Positions 6,271-7,997 of a stretch of 7,997 nt of DNA are shown piece by piece. The stretch spans positions 1 to 7,997 of the forward strand of contig JALSRW010000542.1 in the NCBI GenBank assembly GCA_026984595.1. The letters run 5' to 3'. The position numbers and the translations under genes were made by a program. The first letter of the stretch is position 1, and each line of letters starts with the position of its first letter. The notes beneath the pieces were generated by a model. That model was not told where the DNA came from. It ran no database searches and worked only from the letters and a program-made list of their open reading frames with translations. The DNA comes from Alphaproteobacteria bacterium (lineage in GTDB: Bacteria > Pseudomonadota > Alphaproteobacteria > Geminicoccales > Geminicoccaceae).

Positions 6271-6714
6271 CTATGCCTCCTGGTCGGGTCCCACAATGGC
6301 CGGCGCGCCGTCCCGATCGAGGCCGCGATCCAGCCGCTGCACGCGCGCGTAGAGCTGCTCGGCACGGCGTACCAGCCCGGCCAGCGCGGCTTCCTCTCCG
6401 GCCTCCGGCTCCTCCTCCCAGAACGCGCCCTCGAGCCGCAGCAGGCGCCAATCCTCCCGACGCGCCTGTTCCGGCGTCAGCTCGCCGACGGCAACGGCAC
6501 GACGGGCCAGCAGCCAGGCCATGCAGGCGCTGACCCGGGTGGCGATGCGGCCGATGCGGGCGGCCCGTTCGAGCTCGGCCAGAACCGGCAGCGGATCGGA
6601 TGCGCGCGGCGCGCCCTCACCCAGCAGATCGCGGGTACGGCAGGCGATCTGCAGGGTCTCGTCGAGCAGCGCACCGAGAAGATCGCGTCCGCCCCGCCAT
6701 TCCTCGACCGCCAT
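6271..6714 (-). CDS. rcdA: RcdA / DUF1465 family protein (regulator of CtrA degradation)
   Basis: I assign this 147-residue protein to DUF1465, the RcdA family. In Caulobacter, RcdA is a small helical adaptor that works with CpdR and PopA to deliver CtrA to ClpXP. The family pattern is visible: an N-terminal helix LLGALLDETLQIA (12-24) where homologues have 'LFREGMSLVEETA', the core RIATRVSACMAWLLARRAVAVGEL (56-79) followed by TPEQARRED (80-88), and a late helix VRRAEQLYARVQRLDRGL (115-132). The protein has no signal peptide or membrane segment and looks all-helical. It seems somewhat short against the Caulobacter protein. ATG 6714 is chosen because AGGGAGGAG (6730-6722) lies seven bases upstream; a TTG at 6753 would add 13 residues but has no such site. 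It sits between the amidohydrolase and the aminotransferase. The identification is from pattern memory, not a search. Confidence 0.76.
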   Translation of the reverse strand: MAVEEWRGGRDLLGALLDETLQIACRTRDLLGEGAPRASDPLPVLAELERAARIGRIATRVSACMAWLLARRAVAVGELTPEQARREDWRLLRLEGAFWEEEPEAGEEAALAGLVRRAEQLYARVQRLDRGLDRDGAPAIVGPDQEA

Positions 6715-6836
6715 GGCGGCGCTCCTCCCTTCGCGGTTGCGGGTCTCCCCCAAGGGTCGGGGAGGCGGCGCCGGCGGTCAAGGCGGGGCGGCGTCATCCC
6801 GGTATGGCGCGGGGCGAGGAGCTCCGGCGAAAGGGT
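6715..6836. other. Spacer between the amidohydrolase gene and rcdA
   Basis: These 122 bases separate two genes on the same strand. Apart from the rcdA ribosome site at 6722-6730, I see a TTGACC on the minus strand (6780-6775) but no acceptable -10 box at the right distance, and no T-tract terminator. Whether rcdA is read from its own promoter or from upstream is open. Confidence 0.4.
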
Positions 6837-7715
6837 TCAGGCGACGGGGCCGAGGATGCGATCGGGCCGCACCGTCGCCAGGGCGGCATCGGCGAGGTTG
6901 GCCAGCAGACGGGCCAGCACCGGCGCCAGCGCTTCCGCGCCGCTGTGCGGCCGATGGCTGGCCTCGTCCATGAACAGATCGCGCCGTAGCTCGAGCTGGA
7001 GGGCGTGCACCCCTTCCGCCGGCCGGCCGTAGCTCTCGGTGATGTGACCGCCGGCGAAGGGGCGGTTGCGAATCGCCAGGAGACCGGCGTCGCGCAGGGT
7101 GTCGATGGCCCGCGCGGCGAGACCCCGATCCGCGGCCCGGCCGTGGCAGTCGCCGAGGGCGACGTCGACGAGCTGTCGGTCGACCCGCGAGGCGCTGGCC
7201 GGCATCGAATGGATATCGAGCAGGACGGCCACACCGAAACGCTGCCGCAGCGATCGGAGGCGCCGCTCCAGCTCGCGATGATACGGCAGATACACCCGCT
7301 CGAGGCGCCCGGCGATCTCGGCCATGCCGAGCGGCCGGCGGTAGAGGGGACGGCTGCCGAGGCGGGAGGGCACCACCCCGAGACCGGCGCGCACCCGGAG
7401 ACTGATCCGCAGATCGGCATCGACCGGCCGCTCGTCCAGCAGCACCGGATCGATCTCGCGCGGATCGCGGTTGAGATCGACATAGGCCCGGCGGTGGGTG
7501 GCCGCCAGCATGGCGGCTCCACAGCTCCGCGCGGCCAGGAAGAGGAGGTGCACCGGCCCGTCGTCGAGAACCCGCAACGCGTCTTCCCCGCAGGCCATGC
7601 GAGCCCGTACCTCGGTCGGGAGAAAGGTACCGCTGTGGGGCGAGGAGATCAGCACCGGCAGGTACGGAGGCTGCGCCGGATAGAGCCGGAAAGGGTGCGG
7701 AAGATGCGCGGTCAA
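6837..7715 (-). CDS. N-formylglutamate amidohydrolase family protein
   Basis: The 292-residue protein belongs to the N-formylglutamate amidohydrolase (HutG-like) family, metal-dependent enzymes that release formate from N-formyl-L-glutamate in histidine breakdown. Recognisable segments are LISSPHSGTFLP (22-33), PVHLLF (54-59), YVDLNRDPREID (78-89), YLPYHREL (142-149), LLDIHSMP (165-172), FAGGHITESYGRP (220-232), and GVHALQLELRRDLFMDE (235-251). H27, H169 and E242 are candidate metal or catalytic residues by position. No ATG fits: I use TTG 7715 because GAGGTGG (7726-7720) lies just upstream and the length then matches the family. A TTG at 7772 would add 19 residues. No other hut gene is present, so histidine degradation is not supported by context. 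It may be a paralogue with a different formyl or acyl amino acid substrate. Confidence 0.85.
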   Translation of the reverse strand: MTAHLPHPFRLYPAQPPYLPVLISSPHSGTFLPTEVRARMACGEDALRVLDDGPVHLLFLAARSCGAAMLAATHRRAYVDLNRDPREIDPVLLDERPVDADLRISLRVRAGLGVVPSRLGSRPLYRRPLGMAEIAGRLERVYLPYHRELERRLRSLRQRFGVAVLLDIHSMPASASRVDRQLVDVALGDCHGRAADRGLAARAIDTLRDAGLLAIRNRPFAGGHITESYGRPAEGVHALQLELRRDLFMDEASHRPHSGAEALAPVLARLLANLADAALATVRPDRILGPVA

Positions 7716-7719
7716 GCGG

Positions 7720-7726
7720 CCACCTC
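7720..7726 (-). promoter_or_regulatory. Ribosome binding site deciding the TTG start of the amidohydrolase
   Basis: GAGGTGG on the minus strand ends four bases before TTG 7715, with its GAGG core seven bases away. No ATG or GTG in this frame lies in the region, so this site is the main support for a rare TTG start. Confidence 0.5.
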
Positions 7727-7795
7727 GCTGGTCTGGCGCAGGCAGATCACCACAGCTCGCGCCACCGCGCAACCGCTGCGGCGGAAAGCCTCGGC

Positions 7796-7813
7796 GGCCC
7801 TCTTGTCAGGGCC
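7796..7813. repeat. Perfect 6-bp inverted repeat over the tRNA-Val -35 box
   Basis: GGCCCT (7796-7801) and AGGGCC (7808-7813) flank CTTGTC, and the -35 hexamer TTGTCA (7803-7808) spans the loop and the first base of the right arm. It could be a dimeric repressor or activator site, or the hairpin of a terminator for transcripts entering from the left. It lacks a T-tract. Confidence 0.4.
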
Positions 7814-7831
7814 ATCTTCGCGCCCTATGAA
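7803..7831 (+). promoter_or_regulatory. Sigma70-like promoter for tRNA-Val
   Basis: TTGTCA (7803-7808) and TATGAA (7826-7831) are exactly 17 bases apart. The -10 box ends ten bases before the first base of the tRNA, so transcription would begin within a few bases of the mature 5' end. This is the best-formed promoter in the window and fits a strongly expressed tRNA gene. Confidence 0.65.
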
Positions 7832-7841
7832 CCGGCGGGAA

Positions 7842-7916
7842 GGGCGCGTAGCTCAGCGGGAGAGCACTACGTTGACATCGTAGGGGTCGCTGGTTCGATC
7901 CCAGCCGCGCCCACCA
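7842..7916 (+). tRNA. tRNA-Val (anticodon GAC)
   Basis: A complete cloverleaf of 75 bases with the CCA end encoded. The acceptor stem is GGGCGCG (7842-7848) with CGCGCCC (7906-7912), then discriminator A and CCA (7914-7916). The D arm has GCTC/GAGC pairing. The anticodon stem is CTACG/CGTAG around the loop TTGACAT, giving anticodon GAC, which reads GTC and GTT valine codons. The T arm is GCTGG (7889-7893), loop TTCGATC, CCAGC (7901-7905). All stems are perfect. It has its own promoter and diverges from the amidohydrolase gene. No T-tract terminator follows within the window. Confidence 0.97.
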
Positions 7917-7997
7917 CCCCCCTTCGTACGTCGAAATTTCCCCTGCCGGCCGTGGAGCGAACGGCACCGGAACCCGGCAGCGTCGAGGATGTTGCGG

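Noticed and set aside
7005..7883. 292-codon plus-strand open frame opposite the amidohydrolase
   Set aside because: It runs into the tRNA-Val gene and its promoter, shows no motif, and is explained by codon bias of the real minus-strand gene.
7949..7965. GCCGT/ACGGC hairpin after tRNA-Val as a terminator
   Set aside because: Only five pairs with a seven-base loop and no following T-tract; weak in a GC-rich background.
7952..7997. Open GTG-started frame running off the right edge, beginning VERTAPEPGS
   Set aside because: Only 15 codons are visible, there is no ribosome site, and the GTG lies in a small hairpin. Not enough to call a gene.
7842..7997. tRNA-Val as an integration site for a mobile element
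   Set aside because: No repeat of the tRNA 3' end and no integrase are visible in the 81 bases that follow.

Overview
The window reads as an ordinary, gene-dense piece of chromosome from a high-GC alphaproteobacterium, probably of the Rhodospirillales type. The evidence is the fused IspDF enzyme, an NtrB-like PAS start divergent from it, a short NadK of the alphaproteobacterial form, an RcdA (DUF1465) homologue, a family known essentially from Alphaproteobacteria, and a strong G/C bias at third codon positions throughout. I see no insertion sequence, phage gene, CRISPR array, toxin-antitoxin pair or defence gene.

Layout, left to right: (1) 1-190, minus strand, the N-terminal PAS region of an NtrB-like nitrogen-sensing histidine kinase, cut by the window edge. 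(2) 191-363, a divergent intergenic region with a good sigma70-like promoter facing right. (3) 364-2029, plus strand, ispDF overlapped by pncC (CinA C-terminal type NMN deamidase). (4) 2053-3045, minus strand, moaA for molybdenum cofactor. (5) 3192-3950, plus strand, nadK. (6) 3951-4466, minus strand, apt. (7) 4504-5016, plus strand, an exported DUF192 protein. (8) 5032-7715, minus strand, a likely co-directional set in transcription order: an N-formylglutamate amidohydrolase family protein, rcdA, and an aspartate aminotransferase. (9) 7842-7916, plus strand, tRNA-Val(GAC) behind its own promoter. (10) 7917-7997, an 81-base tail with no supported gene.

The genes are mostly housekeeping: isoprenoid precursor synthesis (IspDF), pyridine nucleotide recycling and NADP supply (PncC, NadK), molybdopterin (MoaA), purine salvage (Apt) and amino-acid metabolism (aminotransferase, amidohydrolase). 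The regulatory genes are the NtrB fragment and RcdA, an adaptor that in Caulobacter helps ClpXP degrade the cell-cycle regulator CtrA.

Strand switches are frequent and the junctions are tight. The three convergent junctions (pncC/moaA, nadK/apt, DUF192/aminotransferase) are 0-23 bases long, and each carries an inverted repeat that overlaps a stop codon. No wholly new system was found. The points most worth a second look are the inverted repeat around the tRNA-Val -35 box, the stop-overlapping hairpins, the amidohydrolase/rcdA/aminotransferase cluster, and ntrB facing ispDF without dusB in front.
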